In this document: in pieces, positions 1 through 11,100 of the stretch | How the letters are laid out: each line of letters begins with the position of its first letter | Position numbering within the stretch: the stretch's first letter is position 1 | From: Bryum argenteum | Lineage: Eukaryota > Streptophyta > Bryopsida > Bryales > Bryaceae | Length of the DNA stretch: 64,000 nucleotides | Direction of reading: 5' to 3' | Assembly: GCA_037043015.1 (NCBI GenBank) | Contig: CM073330.1 | Coordinates: 3,497,263 to 3,561,262 of the forward strand | Program-made: the position numbers and the translations under genes | The notes under the pieces: generated by a model | What the model was told of the DNA's origin: nothing | Database searches by the model: none | The model's input: only the letters and a program-made list of their open reading frames with translations

Positions 1-1
1 G

Positions 2-3000
2 GTTTTTGAAGATGGTAGGTGTGAGTTTGGATTTGTTTGGGCAACCTGTAACTGCGCATTTTTGTGTGCCTACTTCGAGTCCTGTCCAGTTACTGAATTT
101 TTCAATTTTGTTCATTTGTATTTGTAGTGCTTGGAGGTTAGCAGTGAGGGCGGCTAAATCGTCAGCGTATGCAGCGGAATTGATAGTTGTTTTTGATGTG
201 CCAAATTTATATCCGTAATTTCCTCTTTGTAACCATCTGAGGAGAGGTTCTAAGAATATGATAAAGAGATATGGGCTTAATGTGTCACCTTGGATGGTGC
301 CTCGTTGGATTGGGATTGGTTTCGTTTGTCCAAAGTGTTCGCCGGTGTATATGGTGGTGGAATGAGAGTAGATATTTCCAATTAGTGCAACAGCATCTTC
401 TGGGAAGCCAAGGTCTTTCATTATTGCTAGAAGTCTTGCGTGGTCCAGAGAACCAAAGGCGTTTTTGAAGTCGATGTACATAATGTAAATGTCTTGGTTT
501 GTGATTGTGGCATCTTCAAGTGCAGCTGTGATAAGTTGGATTTGTCTTGAGGTGCTTCTTTCGGCGCGGAAGCCTTCTTGGGTGTCATGAAGTATTTGGT
601 GATGTTCGCCATAGGCTGATAGAATGAATGTAAGGGTGCTGGTAAAAAGTTTATATATTGTGTTAGCTAAGGCAATGGGTCTGTGGTTCGGGAGAATTGA
701 GGGGTCGCCTTTTTTGTATAGTAATATAGTAAGGCTTGTTTTCCATGATGCGGGTATTTGTTTTTGTTTATAGCAGTGGAAGAAGAAAAGGTATAAAAGT
801 GTGTGAAATGAGTCTGGCATATGTTTGAGGATGGAGTTGGAAATCTTATCTGGGCCGGGGGCTTTGTTTTGTGAAAGATTTTTTAGGCAGATGTTGAAAA
901 TTTCGCGATTGTAGTATGTATGTAAAGGGATTCCTGGGGTACCTCTCTTTTCAAGGATAAAACCATTTAATTCATGCCATGGATATTGGCGTACTGCACA
1001 TGTACAGTTTTGAGAATGTTCCGATTGATAGTAACATGTTGGAATGGTTGGGCGATTAGTGATGGATTGTTGTGAAAATATTTCCTGAGCTATATCTACT
1101 GGGCTAGTAAGGATTTTGTTGTTGTGAGTGGTGATGCAGTTGAGTGGTGGAGTTTCTAGGTTCTTAAAAACTCGATTGTTTATTTTCTTGGGGCTAATGT
1201 TGTAGAGGTGTCTGTATTTGGTTATGGCCTTTTTGATGGATTGACGAGTGTATTTCGTGGTGATGGCACGTGCTTTTTTGTTTGCGGACTTAGCTAAATC
1301 GGCTAGTGTGTTTAGCCAGTCTTGCTTAGTATCATCTGTTTGTGGAGGTGGTGGTATGTTTGTAGTCGTATGTTGTTGTGTAGCTTGTATTATTGGATGT
1401 GTTCTCCAATTTTCATTGTTGTTAGCAATGTAAATTGTTTTACGGGTAAGATGGTAAGTAGAGAGGTGTTTTTTCCATTCTTTTTGTGATTTTCGTGGTA
1501 GGAAGCCACCTTGAAGATTGGTGTTTGGGGTGAGGGTAGGGATGAGAGGGGCGGTACATGTGGTGAGTAATGTTTCTGTGATGTTGTTTATGAGGTGGTC
1601 TAATTCCGCACAGGCATTGGACCATTCTGTGGGGGTGAGTTGATCATGTTGTAGAGTTGTTGAGAGGTTGTTGATGGAGAGTGCGTTTTGTTCGAAGAAT
1701 GTAGTGATGAATGTGTCCAAGTTAGCTTGTGGGATGGGGTTGAGAATCCGCGCGGGTTTTGCAGCAAATATTGGTGGAGGTCGTGCTATAAGTAGTTGTT
1801 GAGGGATATGGAGTGTTACAGGAGAGTGATCTGAGTTTAGTTCTTGAGTGTGATTGGTGGTAGATGTGAAAAGATGGTGATTCGAAGAGTTTATGTAGTA
1901 ACCGTCAATAAGACTTGTTTCGGTATAGTTGTGTCCGCCTTGTCTGGAAAATGGGCTGTTTGTGGGAATATAGGTTAGATTAAGACTATCTGTGAATGCA
2001 CGCCATTGGATGTCTTCTTCTTGTGGTGTTGTATTGGTGTGTGCGTTTTGTTTACCAATGAGGGCGACGTCTCTATTAAAATCGCCGCAAAGAATTTGGA
2101 TATTGTTTTGATGTGTTTGTATGTGTGTAGATATTGATTGTTGAATGAGGGGGATCAAACCTATGTCTGCTGGGTGAGATGGCATATATAAATGAATGAG
2201 TAACCACGGTGTGAGGGGTTTGTTTTCTATGTGAATAATTTGGAGGTAGGGTGAAATGTTTGCCGCGGTTGGAATTTTGGTAATGTTTCCCGGAGAGGCA
2301 TAATTTTGATGTACGAGGGTGAGAAGGCCTCCTCTAGCGGGGGTGTATGGCATTCGTTGTTGTATGCATCGGGTTAGCGCATGCGTGTTATTGAAAATGA
2401 TTTTATATTGTGATAGCAAGCGTTGAATGTATTTTGTGGATTTATTGGCGGTGAGTTTTGTTTCTTGAATAGCTATTATTGCAGGAAAGGTTTGTGTAAG
2501 ATGGTGAAGATTTGGCAAGGCGGTGTTGAGTGAGGCTGCGTTCCAGGTAATGATTTGAGTAGTATATTGGGTGGTAATGTGTGGATGAGGTTGTATGGGG
2601 GGTGCGGGTGGTAGTGGCGGGGGGTGGGAATATTCAGGAAGTTTTTCAGTGCATCTTAGAGCTTCTATTATTAGTGTTTCTGGGAGGTACGGGAAAGTGT
2701 CTTTTATTGTTTGTAGGGTAGCGGTGTTTGCATGTTCCAGGATGTGAGTATAAAGTTGTTTATGGATGGTTTGTGTGGGTTTGATAATGTTTTGTTGAGT
2801 ATCCAGAAAGTGTATGTATGGGTGGGGAGTATTTAGGTGTCTTGATGGGATATTTGGTAGTCGAGAGAGTTTATTGAGGAGAGATGTTGTCCAGTGTGGG
2901 ATAGGATTGGATGTTATATGTTGTTCGCACATGGTAAGTTGTGGTCCGATAGTGGTAATGAGAGCATATAGTACGTTAGGTGGGGGAAATTGAGGGTGGT

Positions 3001-3177
3001 TGTGTATGTATCGTGTGAGGCATGGATATCTCTGTATACTGTTGTGGTGGTCTGAATGTGTGATTTGAATGATGGACGAGAATATTGTTGCTAAATGTTT
3101 ATACTCGGGATGTAGTATTATTGTATTTGGAATAAAATACTTTTTGTTGTGTCTTCTATGTAAAGCGGGGTGGGAGT
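2..3177 (-). CDS. LINE ORF2, second part: APE endonuclease and reverse transcriptase (partial)
   Basis: I translated sample stretches by hand across this region (3177-2530, 1020-961, and the motif regions) and met no stop; the frame exits the left edge. Endonuclease motifs in order: TWNAASL, IQETKL (catalytic Glu), LCGDFNRD, and LNSDHSPV near the domain end. Reverse transcriptase motifs follow: NKAPGPDKIS, the SWKTSLTILLYKKGDP block, QEGFRAERST, YIDFKNAFGSLDH, QRGTIQGDTLSPYLF, and the catalytic YADD box at 158-169. The protein nicks target DNA and primes reverse transcription of its own RNA. The in-frame TAG just above 3187 lies in the inserted element, not in the LINE. Few or no lesions in the LINE frame itself suggest a fairly recent copy disabled mainly by the insertion. 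Confidence 0.9.
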
Positions 3178-3671
3178 TGTCAAACTCCTATTTCTTTGGT
3201 TTTCTGCATTTAGCTTAAATTTTTCGAATTTTTGTGAGCATTAGGAATAAAAGGGAACTTTTCTTTGGGTTTCCTTAGTTTAGAAAGGGTAGAAATAAAT
3301 AAAAAGGTTTAGCCCCGGTTAAAGGGTTTTTGGAGGTTACCGGCTGGGAAGGTCAACCCGGGTATGGTAACCCTGGATCACCGGTGTCCTGGCCGGGCGC
3401 GGGTTGGGGATAATGGGCGGCGGGCCGACCCGGCCTGTCAACCCTAACCCTTTTTCACGGCGGCCCCATTTCGCGCCACCGCTTCTCTTCCCCTCATACG
3501 GCATCGCCCGCTCCACGTTTTGTCGTGTTGCAGCCAGGGGTGTCGTCATCTTGCGAGCGCGGAGTGTGGTGTCGGTAGGCCAGGAGATTGCGCGCCAGGA
3601 GAGTGTACCCGCGTTGCAGAGAAGTGCGTGAGCTGCCTGCAGTCAGGGTGGAAGTGCGGAGAGCGGAAGCT

Positions 3672-5751
3672 ATGGCGCCCAAGGAGAATGCAGCTAAGGG
3701 CAAATCTCGCAAGGAGAAGTCCCTACCCGAAGCCATCCGGGAGAGGGGAGTGCACCCGGAGATCCCTGTCAAGGAAGCTCACCGCAGACAGCTGAAGGAA
3801 GACCTAACGAGGATGGGCTGCATCGAGTTTTACAACCGACCTTGGAACCTGCAGAGGCCCGCGTTTCTGAAGGAGGTCCAGACAGGAGAGCGCACCGCCA
3901 AATTCCAGGAGGACATGGTGCGGGGGCAGCCTGATGTCTGGGAGAGGGGGCTTTGGAGGATCACCTACAGCTTTGCTGAATCCGAGGTGGGGTACATCAC
4001 GGTGCGGGAAGACGAAGAAGTGCAGCGGAGCTTCTCCCAGCCTGCACATGAGCATGACGGATTCAAGGTGGAGCATTGCCTCGATTCCGAGTTGAAGAGG
4101 GTGTGCAGCTCCTCCTCCCCCCATACTTACCCCGGACAGCCTTGAGCGTTGCCAACAAACTCGCCAAGGCTATCCCGAGTCATACGCGGGGAGGCGGTAA
4201 TTGGATGGCACATCATCCTGGAGGACGTAGTAATCCGGCAAAGGTCGAGATAAACAATGGCAAGGGTTGCCCATTAACTCCATTCCTATTCCACCTCTAC
4301 GACGCCTACAACTGCATGGATGATGATGAGGCCGCGCAATACGCCAAGGCCTTGGAAGAGAGGCGAACCAGGATCCCAGGAGAGTTTCCCCCGGAGGAAG
4401 GAGCAGGACAAGCCGGGACATCAAGGCCGGGCCGATCCAAAGAAGATCGGGGATACCAATGAGTCGCAGAAGAGGAAGGGACAGCAGTTATTCCACCCCG
4501 GGCCCCCACCACAACCTCACCAGGAGTACAACAGGAGACTCCAACAGGGGAGTACAACTCCTTCTCCCCCATCACCCAAAGACAGGGAGTGGCTCGGAGA
4601 GAGAGCCACTGCCCGTCGCAGACTGGGCAATGCGCAATGCGCACTGTGCCACGGCAGAGGCAGGCCTCTCAACCAACATCCCGAGGCCCCATTCACCTAG
4701 ACGACTCAGATGAGGAGGACCCTGTGCGGCAAGCAACCCCTCCATGAGAAGGATCTCCTCACGATCCGGACCAGGGGAAGGAGTTAGAGGATCCGCTGGA
4801 AGGAGAGCCCCAGCCAAGGAAGAAGAGGAAGACCACCCCGGAAGTGCATCCGGAGTTGTCAGCAAGCCTCTGGATGGGATCCCCTTCACCCAAGCTGAAG
4901 AAGCCTTCAAAGAGAAGGAAGGTGACCTTTGCATCAGATCGGGGAGTAGGAGAGACGCAACCTCCCAAGAAGGTGGTACCCCTGGCCAAGGGGAAAGTGA
5001 AGAGGAGCATTCCGAAGAGGGGGTACGCGGGTCCAGGACAGGAGAGGGTGCCCAGGGAAGCGACGACTGAGGAGAGCAGCGGGTCCGAAACCGAGTCCAT
5101 GGACATACCCCGGGAGCCTGCAAGACCCCCATCTAACGCAAGAGAGTCCAGCACCCCCGCTCCAAGGAAGGAGACTGTCCCGGAGAGAAGGAGAGGAGCT
5201 ATCCCCGGTGCACCTACTCCCCTGTTCAGGATTACGGAGGAGAATCCCCTGAACCCCATCCAGGAGACCCTGCAAATGTGCATGGAGGAGCACAAGGCGA
5301 TGTATCGATCGCTCAGGGGAGTAGGGGAAGTCCTGAAGACGAATACGGTGGAGCGCTACCCCGAGCTGGTGAGAGCCATGCAAGAGCAAAATGAGATGCC
5401 CTCAACAAGGAGGTGAAGGAGTCATGGGATCGAAGCCATGGATTTCTCCCTCAACGTCCTGACCCAGGATAAGGACATCGAGGCGTTGAAGAAGTATGTC
5501 TCGACTCAGAATGGATGGGCGCGGGCTAACCTATTCGCCTTGCAGAAGACTCTGGTCACGCCAGGGGAGGCTCAGGCCAAGGCGCGGTTATTTGATGCGC
5601 ACCTGCAGGGTGATGGCGCGGATGCCGCGGTGCGCATGGCTGCCTTCTTGAAGAAGTATACGGCGCGGATAGAAGGTGCCCTGGAGGAGATGCGGATCCT
5701 CCTCAAGGAGATGTATGAGCGGTTCCCAGGAGAGGCGGCGGCGAGGTAATA
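3672..5751 (+). pseudogene. gag-like gene of the inserted element, broken
   Basis: The coherent sequence starts at the ATG at 3672 (MAPKENAAKGKSRKEKS) and is basic at its start, then has a folded-looking stretch (FYNRPWNLQRPAFLKEV, GLWRITYSFAE). It passes through several frames to 5751: a stretch ending DDDEAAQYAKALEERRTR, an acidic stretch (IHLDDSDEEDPV), a lysine-rich patch (KLKKPSKRRKVTFASDRG), and a helical C-terminal segment (5438-5749, KKYTARIEGALEEMRILL). Each frame change leaves recognisable sequence on both sides, so this was one gene now carrying several frameshifts. Helical plus basic plus low-complexity content suits a structural gag-type protein. No CCHC knuckle was found, and I do not recognise the family. 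Confidence 0.5.
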
Positions 5752-5931
5752 AAGAACAGAGGCGGAGACAACCTGGGGTGTTACGGTGCGAACAGGGGAA
5801 CAAGAGGACCAGTGGGACTCCTTCGTGTCTCCGCCCCTTAGCCGAAGCTGATCCAGGGAACAGATGGTGAAAGAAGCCCAACCCGATGTTGAGATGGCAT
5901 GGGAAGAGGAAGGCGATCCAGAGAGTAATGG

Positions 5932-6714
5932 ATGAGGCCCACGGCTCGTGCCTGTGGTAGCGACGGAGGTGCCCCCGGAAGAGTCGAGGCCATGAATGTT
6001 GCCCCATCCATTTCTCGCAGAACGCAAGAAGTACAAAAAGCGAATGCCACCACCGAAGCTCAACCCGAACCTGGGGTAGAGGAAGAGGTTCTCCCCGCAC
6101 CAGAGAGGCAAAGCGAGATCCACCCGGGAGGAAGTAGTAGAGGCACCCTCACCGAGGAGGAGAGAGAGCATCCACCCGGACAGGAAGTAGGAGGGGCTGC
6201 TTCACCGATGGAGGAGGAGATAGCTGCTGCCCCACCAACCCTGGAGACAGAGGAGCACGTCGAACCAGGGGAAGGTGTCCCCGTGGTGGTCCCACCCGAG
6301 TCGGCAATGGATGAACAAGCTCCCCCTGGAGAGGAAGCCGTTGTGAGTGCTCCCTCCGAGTTGGGAGCAGAGGAGAAGGTGCCACTTCCGGAGGTGCCAC
6401 TTCCGGAGGTGCCACTCCCGGAGGGGGAGGTGCCACTCACGGGGGAGGTAATCGATTGCTTACCTGGAGCAGGGGTAGCTGCGGGGACTCCACTAGGAGA
6501 GGAGGTAATCAAGGAGATCCAGCCCGAGCCGGAGTTGCCATCAGTCGAGATGCCAGAGGCTGACGAGCCAGGGCAGCAGGATGGTACTCCAGGAGAGGAG
6601 TTCGTCGCAGGAGGGGAAGTCACTCCAGGGAAATCAAGGGGCCCACCCATTGAGGAGCCTGCCCCGGACACTACTGACCCACCTCTAAGCGAAGTCGAGT
6701 CGGGGTACCATTGA
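5932..6714 (+). CDS. acidic, proline-rich low-complexity reading frame
   Basis: A 260-residue open frame inside the inserted element, dominated by Glu, Pro, Gly and Val with very few aromatic residues. Near residues 150-170 a short unit (VPLPE) is repeated three times in a row, at about 6379-6423, from a 15-bp tandem DNA repeat. Acidic clusters alternate with PP and PG steps, so the product would be disordered. It follows the gag-like remnant on the same strand and may be its C-terminal extension or a second product. No enzyme motif is visible, and the frame could be open partly because of its skewed composition. Confidence 0.35.
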   Translation: MRPTARACGSDGGAPGRVEAMNVAPSISRRTQEVQKANATTEAQPEPGVEEEVLPAPERQSEIHPGGSSRGTLTEEEREHPPGQEVGGAASPMEEEIAAAPPTLETEEHVEPGEGVPVVVPPESAMDEQAPPGEEAVVSAPSELGAEEKVPLPEVPLPEVPLPEGEVPLTGEVIDCLPGAGVAAGTPLGEEVIKEIQPEPELPSVEMPEADEPGQQDGTPGEEFVAGGEVTPGKSRGPPIEEPAPDTTDPPLSEVESGYH

Positions 6715-6974
6715 TACCCGAGACCCCCGTGAGTGGTTCCGGAGGAAGTTGTCCCGGATGAGGTTGATGCCCTCTCCCGGGAACGGAACCCTTGGATGTG
6801 GAACCCGAAGGAATCACACCTGTGGGAGGACCGGATCCAAAGGAAGGTGCGGGTGGCCATCCGGAGGAGCGCGAGAACCGGAGGTGACCAAAGATCCTCG
6901 CGCAAGTGGACCAGGGGAGTGAAGACAGGGGGTAGCGGCCAAGAGGCGCAGACCTACCCTGGTTGGGTTTGATG

Positions 6975-8135
6975 GCCAACCTCGCATCAAGTTGACCAGG
7001 CTAGATCTATCTAGCGTTAGGTTAGAAGATAGGCATTTAGTAGTAGAAGGACGGAGGTGTGTTCACACCATTTTGGACTTGTAGTAGTTTTTGTGTGTTT
7101 GACTTATAGGCGGTCCAGAGAGGCCACGTGGGCCTTATCCCGTCCGGGTATTTCGTGATCCACTAAAAGCGGATCCGGAGCATGAAACCCGGAGTAGCAT
7201 GGAAGTACTTAGCCAAGGAATGTTCTCATTCTTTGGGTCTTTGTTTGTATCATCATCATTCTCGAAGTATCTAGGGGTTGCGGCCGCCTTTCCAAGTCTA
7301 AACCGTCTTCCTTGTTGTTTTGTGTGTGTGTGGTGGTGCAACTAAGTCCCTTGCATTGTTTGCTTGAAGATCCGGAGGGAAGGTTAGTGTTGGTGAGATC
7401 TGTACTAGTGTCCGTGGTAAGGAGTTTTGGCGATTAGGCGTCACTACGAGTCGAGATTTTAGGTGAACAGGGGTTCCCTAATATTCCCCGGGGACAGTGG
7501 TCTAGCGCGGGAAGTTGGTCATTTGCTGCGGAGAGTGGATCTTAGTCCTCCTACTATCCCGGATCTCAGATCCAAAGTTGTCCCTTTCTACCTTCTATCC
7601 TGGTCCGGGAATTAACGTGTGAGTAGCCATACCAACAGGGGAAACATTGGCACCCTTATAGTGACTGCATCAAGGGTTAACAATCCTGGTATTGAAGGGG
7701 GCGAGTCTAACCCTGGCGAATTCGACCTAAGAGAAAAGAGCGTTGTGGGTGTGTTTATGTGTTGTGTTGAGTAGTGAGAGAATCGAGGAGAGAGGAAGTC
7801 AAGTGCCCTAAATCAAAGACTCTAAACTAAGGAGAACCCTCGATGGACAAACGAGGTAAAACTAAACCAACTTGGAGATATATTGGTTGACCAGGGTAGG
7901 AGGAGTTAAACTCCCGGAAGGAAACCAGGACAGGAGAAGCGAATTGCTAACCAGAGATCAGCACCATCCTGGTTAAAGGAGAAGTAAGACAGACAAAAGA
8001 TAGAAGCACCGTCACGGGAAGGTTATCCTAGTCACTTTGGAGCTCAGTGAATCCCCGCGGATCGATTAATCCGGATATCACCTCTGAGAGTGTTCTTAAC
8101 ACTTAAAAGAACACTAAAGGGGAATATCGCTATCA
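6975..8135 (+). other. 3' non-coding part of the inserted element
   Basis: No convincing coding sequence. Close to the end there is an 8-bp inverted repeat, GTGTTCTT at 8090-8097 and AAGAACAC at 8107-8114, with a 9-nt loop, 21 bp before the insertion border. It could be a 3' hairpin used by the element or a transcription end signal. The end (CTATCA) is not the CTRR expected of a Helitron. Confidence 0.4.
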
Positions 8136-11100
8136 CGAATTACGACAGGAGTGTAGGACATTTGGCATAGGGCCGGGGTTTGATTCTATGTCTCCACAAA
8201 ATAAGAGAAATAGGTAGTTTGGGACAAAATATTGGGTGAAAGTTATAATTTTTGGTTTGCGGTGGTGAAGTTTGGTATAAATTATGAAGGTAGTGGTGAC
8301 CGTGTTGAACGAGTTTGGTAGTGGACATACTTGTGGTGATATGCATCCTTGTGGCGTTTGTGTGAACATAGTTTGTGAGTGAATATATGAGCATGTAAAT
8401 GTTAAGGTGGGTTGTGAGGATTGTTTATGCATTATATTCCAATAATGTTGTGGTAGTTCATGTATGAGGGTGAGAGTTGTAGAAATGTTGTTGCGGTTCA
8501 TGCCTATTGGAAGTTTGTGGGTTATTGAGATTGTATGTTGCGTATCTCTTAAGAAGTTGGCCAATGTTGGAGTGAGTTTCTTGTATGCTAATGAGCTTTT
8601 CCATGTGGTTTGTTTCAAATTGAGGTGTGTCGTTTGTAGTGGTGTGGTGATGTATAGAGATGCGATTTGTGTGTGCGCATTTATATATTGTTTGGTAGTA
8701 TAAAGTTGTGGTAGGGGAAATTTGTGCAAGGTATAAGGGTGATGTTTTCTTTGTTTGTTGTGTGAAGATTTTTGAATTTTGTTTTTAGGCCGAATGATTA
8801 TGTCTTGGAAATATGGGTGAGTTGTGATGTTGTAGGTTATATGTGTTGATATAACATAAGTATGCATATGAGAAGAGTATGAAAGGTGGTGATAGAAGTT
8901 TGTTGGTGCATGGATATGTCGAATGAAGAGACTAGGTGAATTTGGTGGGTATGAAAGGGAGGTTTGGAAGGGGGTTTTGAGTAGTAAGAGTTTTGTAGGG
9001 AATATCGATGAGAGTATGTACGTATGAGTGTGGAGTTTTGGACGGACGGTCGGCCGGTTTGGTGAAACCGATGGGGAGCTTTGATGTGACGTATGTATTG
9101 TCTCTAGAGGGCATAGAAGTTGAATGAGGATTGATTTTGTGGTGTAGTATGTGTGGTAAAAAGATTTAGGTTTATGTAGATTAGGGAAATTTGTTTTTGA
9201 TGGGGATTGAGAGGCTTGAGGGAAGCCCTGCGTAGTTAGAGACAATGTGGTTTTTCCGTTATATTTAAACAATGCTGGGAGGTGTATAATGTGGTTGTGT
9301 TTGTGTTTAGTGAGGCGGGATATTGTGATTGGGTTTTGAAGATGAATTGAGACTAATAGTATTTGCATGAGAGTGGAGGGTGAGCATGATGTTAATTTGG
9401 TGGTATATGTGGTAGAGAAAGGTTTTTCCATTGGTCCGAGTGGGTGTTGTAACAAATAAAATAGAAATTTGTTGGTAAGTGTGATAGGGAGATGGTCATA
9501 GAGTTTGTGTATTTTGTATGTGAAATTCACATTTTTCTCTTGTCCTTTCATCTCTCTTGTACACTCGGCTCTTCTTATTTTATTACATGAGGAAGAGATA
9601 AGCTTTTGAGGGTGAGTTGGGATTAACAATAATTGTATGGGAGTGGGGGGTGGATGTGATGTGAAATTGGTGGTATATATGGTAGGAAAAGGTTTTTCCA
9701 TTGATCCAAGTGGGTGTTGTGATGGATAAAATAGAGATTTGTTGCTGATGGTGTTGGAGAAACTTTTATGGGTGGAATGGTCATAGAGTTTGTGTAGTTT
9801 GTGTATGCAATTCATATTTTTCTCTTGTCTTTTCATCGTCTTTGTCCTCTCGGTTCCTCTTATTTTATTACATGTAGAGAAAGAGATAAATTTTTGAAGG
9901 TGAGTTGGGACTAATAGTATTTGTATGAGAGTGGGATGTGAACGTGATGCTAATTTGGTGGTATATATAATAGGAAAAGTTTTATCCATCAATGGGAGTG
10001 GGTGTTGTGACAAATAAAATAGATATTTGTTGTTAAGTGTGTTGGAGAAAGTTTTATGGGTGGAATGGCCATAGATTTTGTGTAGTTTGTATGTACAATT
10101 CACATTTCTCTCTTGTCCTTTCATATCCCTTGTCATCTCGGCTTCTTTTATTTTATCATATGCAGAGAAAGAGATAAGCTTCTCTTGTTTGTATAGGAAG
10201 TATGTTATTTTTGTCAAAGACTCATGAATTTGTTGGTTTGGGACTTTGCATGAGTAGGTGGGATGGGTGTTGTGTGTTTGGTATATGGTAGGAAGGGCTT
10301 TGTATAGTTGTGTGGTATCGAAAAGTGAGGACTTAGGGTATGTCGAATGGACACTATATTCACATCTACCCCATTCAAGGTGAATAGGATTTATTTTGTT
10401 ATGATTGTTTTGTCTAAATGATAGAATTGAGGTATGTAGTGTGTGTTTTGAGGGGTACACAAGGTTTAGGGGGTGAAAGGCTAGGTTTAGAGTTATATGT
10501 ATTTGTTTAGTGTGGTAAGTGGGGTGGAAAATATGTATATTGTGTTGGGATGCTAATACATTTTGTTTTGGCAAGGGATTGGTGTGATGTTTAAGTAGTT
10601 TTAATGATAATATTGATTGGAAGTGGATTCTCGCCATCATGTCTGTGGAGGGTGTGGAGGGTGATAGTTCATGCAACGTAGGAGGGCTGGGCTCCCATTT
10701 ACCAAAGGAGTCAGCGGTATGAGGGTTTGGGGCGAAAGTTCTGGCAATGGTGCAAGGTAAGTGAAAGACTTGGTGGGTGTGATCGATACAAGCTGTGGCG
10801 TGAAGAGCAAAGGTTTTCTTGTCGAATGGGTATGTTTTTAAAATTTTATTGTGTTGATGTTTTTGTGGTTGATGCAATGTGCTCTGGTATGCTATTTGTG
10901 TGAGGAGGACGTGGGTAGTGTGGTAAGGCCACGGTGTTACCAGCTTGTTGTGTGGGTTTGCGGCAGCTTGGGTATAGGGCGATATCTGCCGGGTATAGAC
11001 TTTTAAGGGGGGCAGTGAGCTGGTCGGGTAGGGTAAGGAGGCTACTAAGCGGGTAGGGGCGGGTAGGGGGCTCACTGACTGGTTATAAGCAGGTGAGGGG

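Larger units (their letters stand above)
3178..8135 (+). mobile_element. 4.96-kb GC-rich element inserted in the LINE
   Basis: The borders are set by the broken LINE frame. The insert begins TGTCAAACTCC and ends TCGCTATCA, so it has TG...CA ends as LTR elements do. The flanking 5-mers are GGAGT (3173-3177) and CGAAT (8136-8140), a 3 of 5 match that would be an aged target duplication; both versions still encode N-S in the LINE. I see no long direct repeat between the two ends, so intact LTRs are not supported. The interior is much richer in GC than the flanks and carries decayed gag-like plus-strand coding, but no protease, reverse transcriptase or integrase motifs. Probably a non-autonomous retroelement; class uncertain. 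Confidence 0.65.

Noticed and set aside
6060-6905. A 281-residue minus-strand Gly/Ser/Thr-rich frame
   Set aside because: It is antisense to the acidic proline-rich frame and arises from the same repetitive composition.
3178-8135. Helitron
   Set aside because: A 3' hairpin is present, but the element starts TG and ends CTATCA rather than TC...CTRR, and no Rep/helicase is seen.
3178-8135. Complete LTR retrotransposon with two LTRs
   Set aside because: I could find no direct repeat shared by the first and last several hundred bases.
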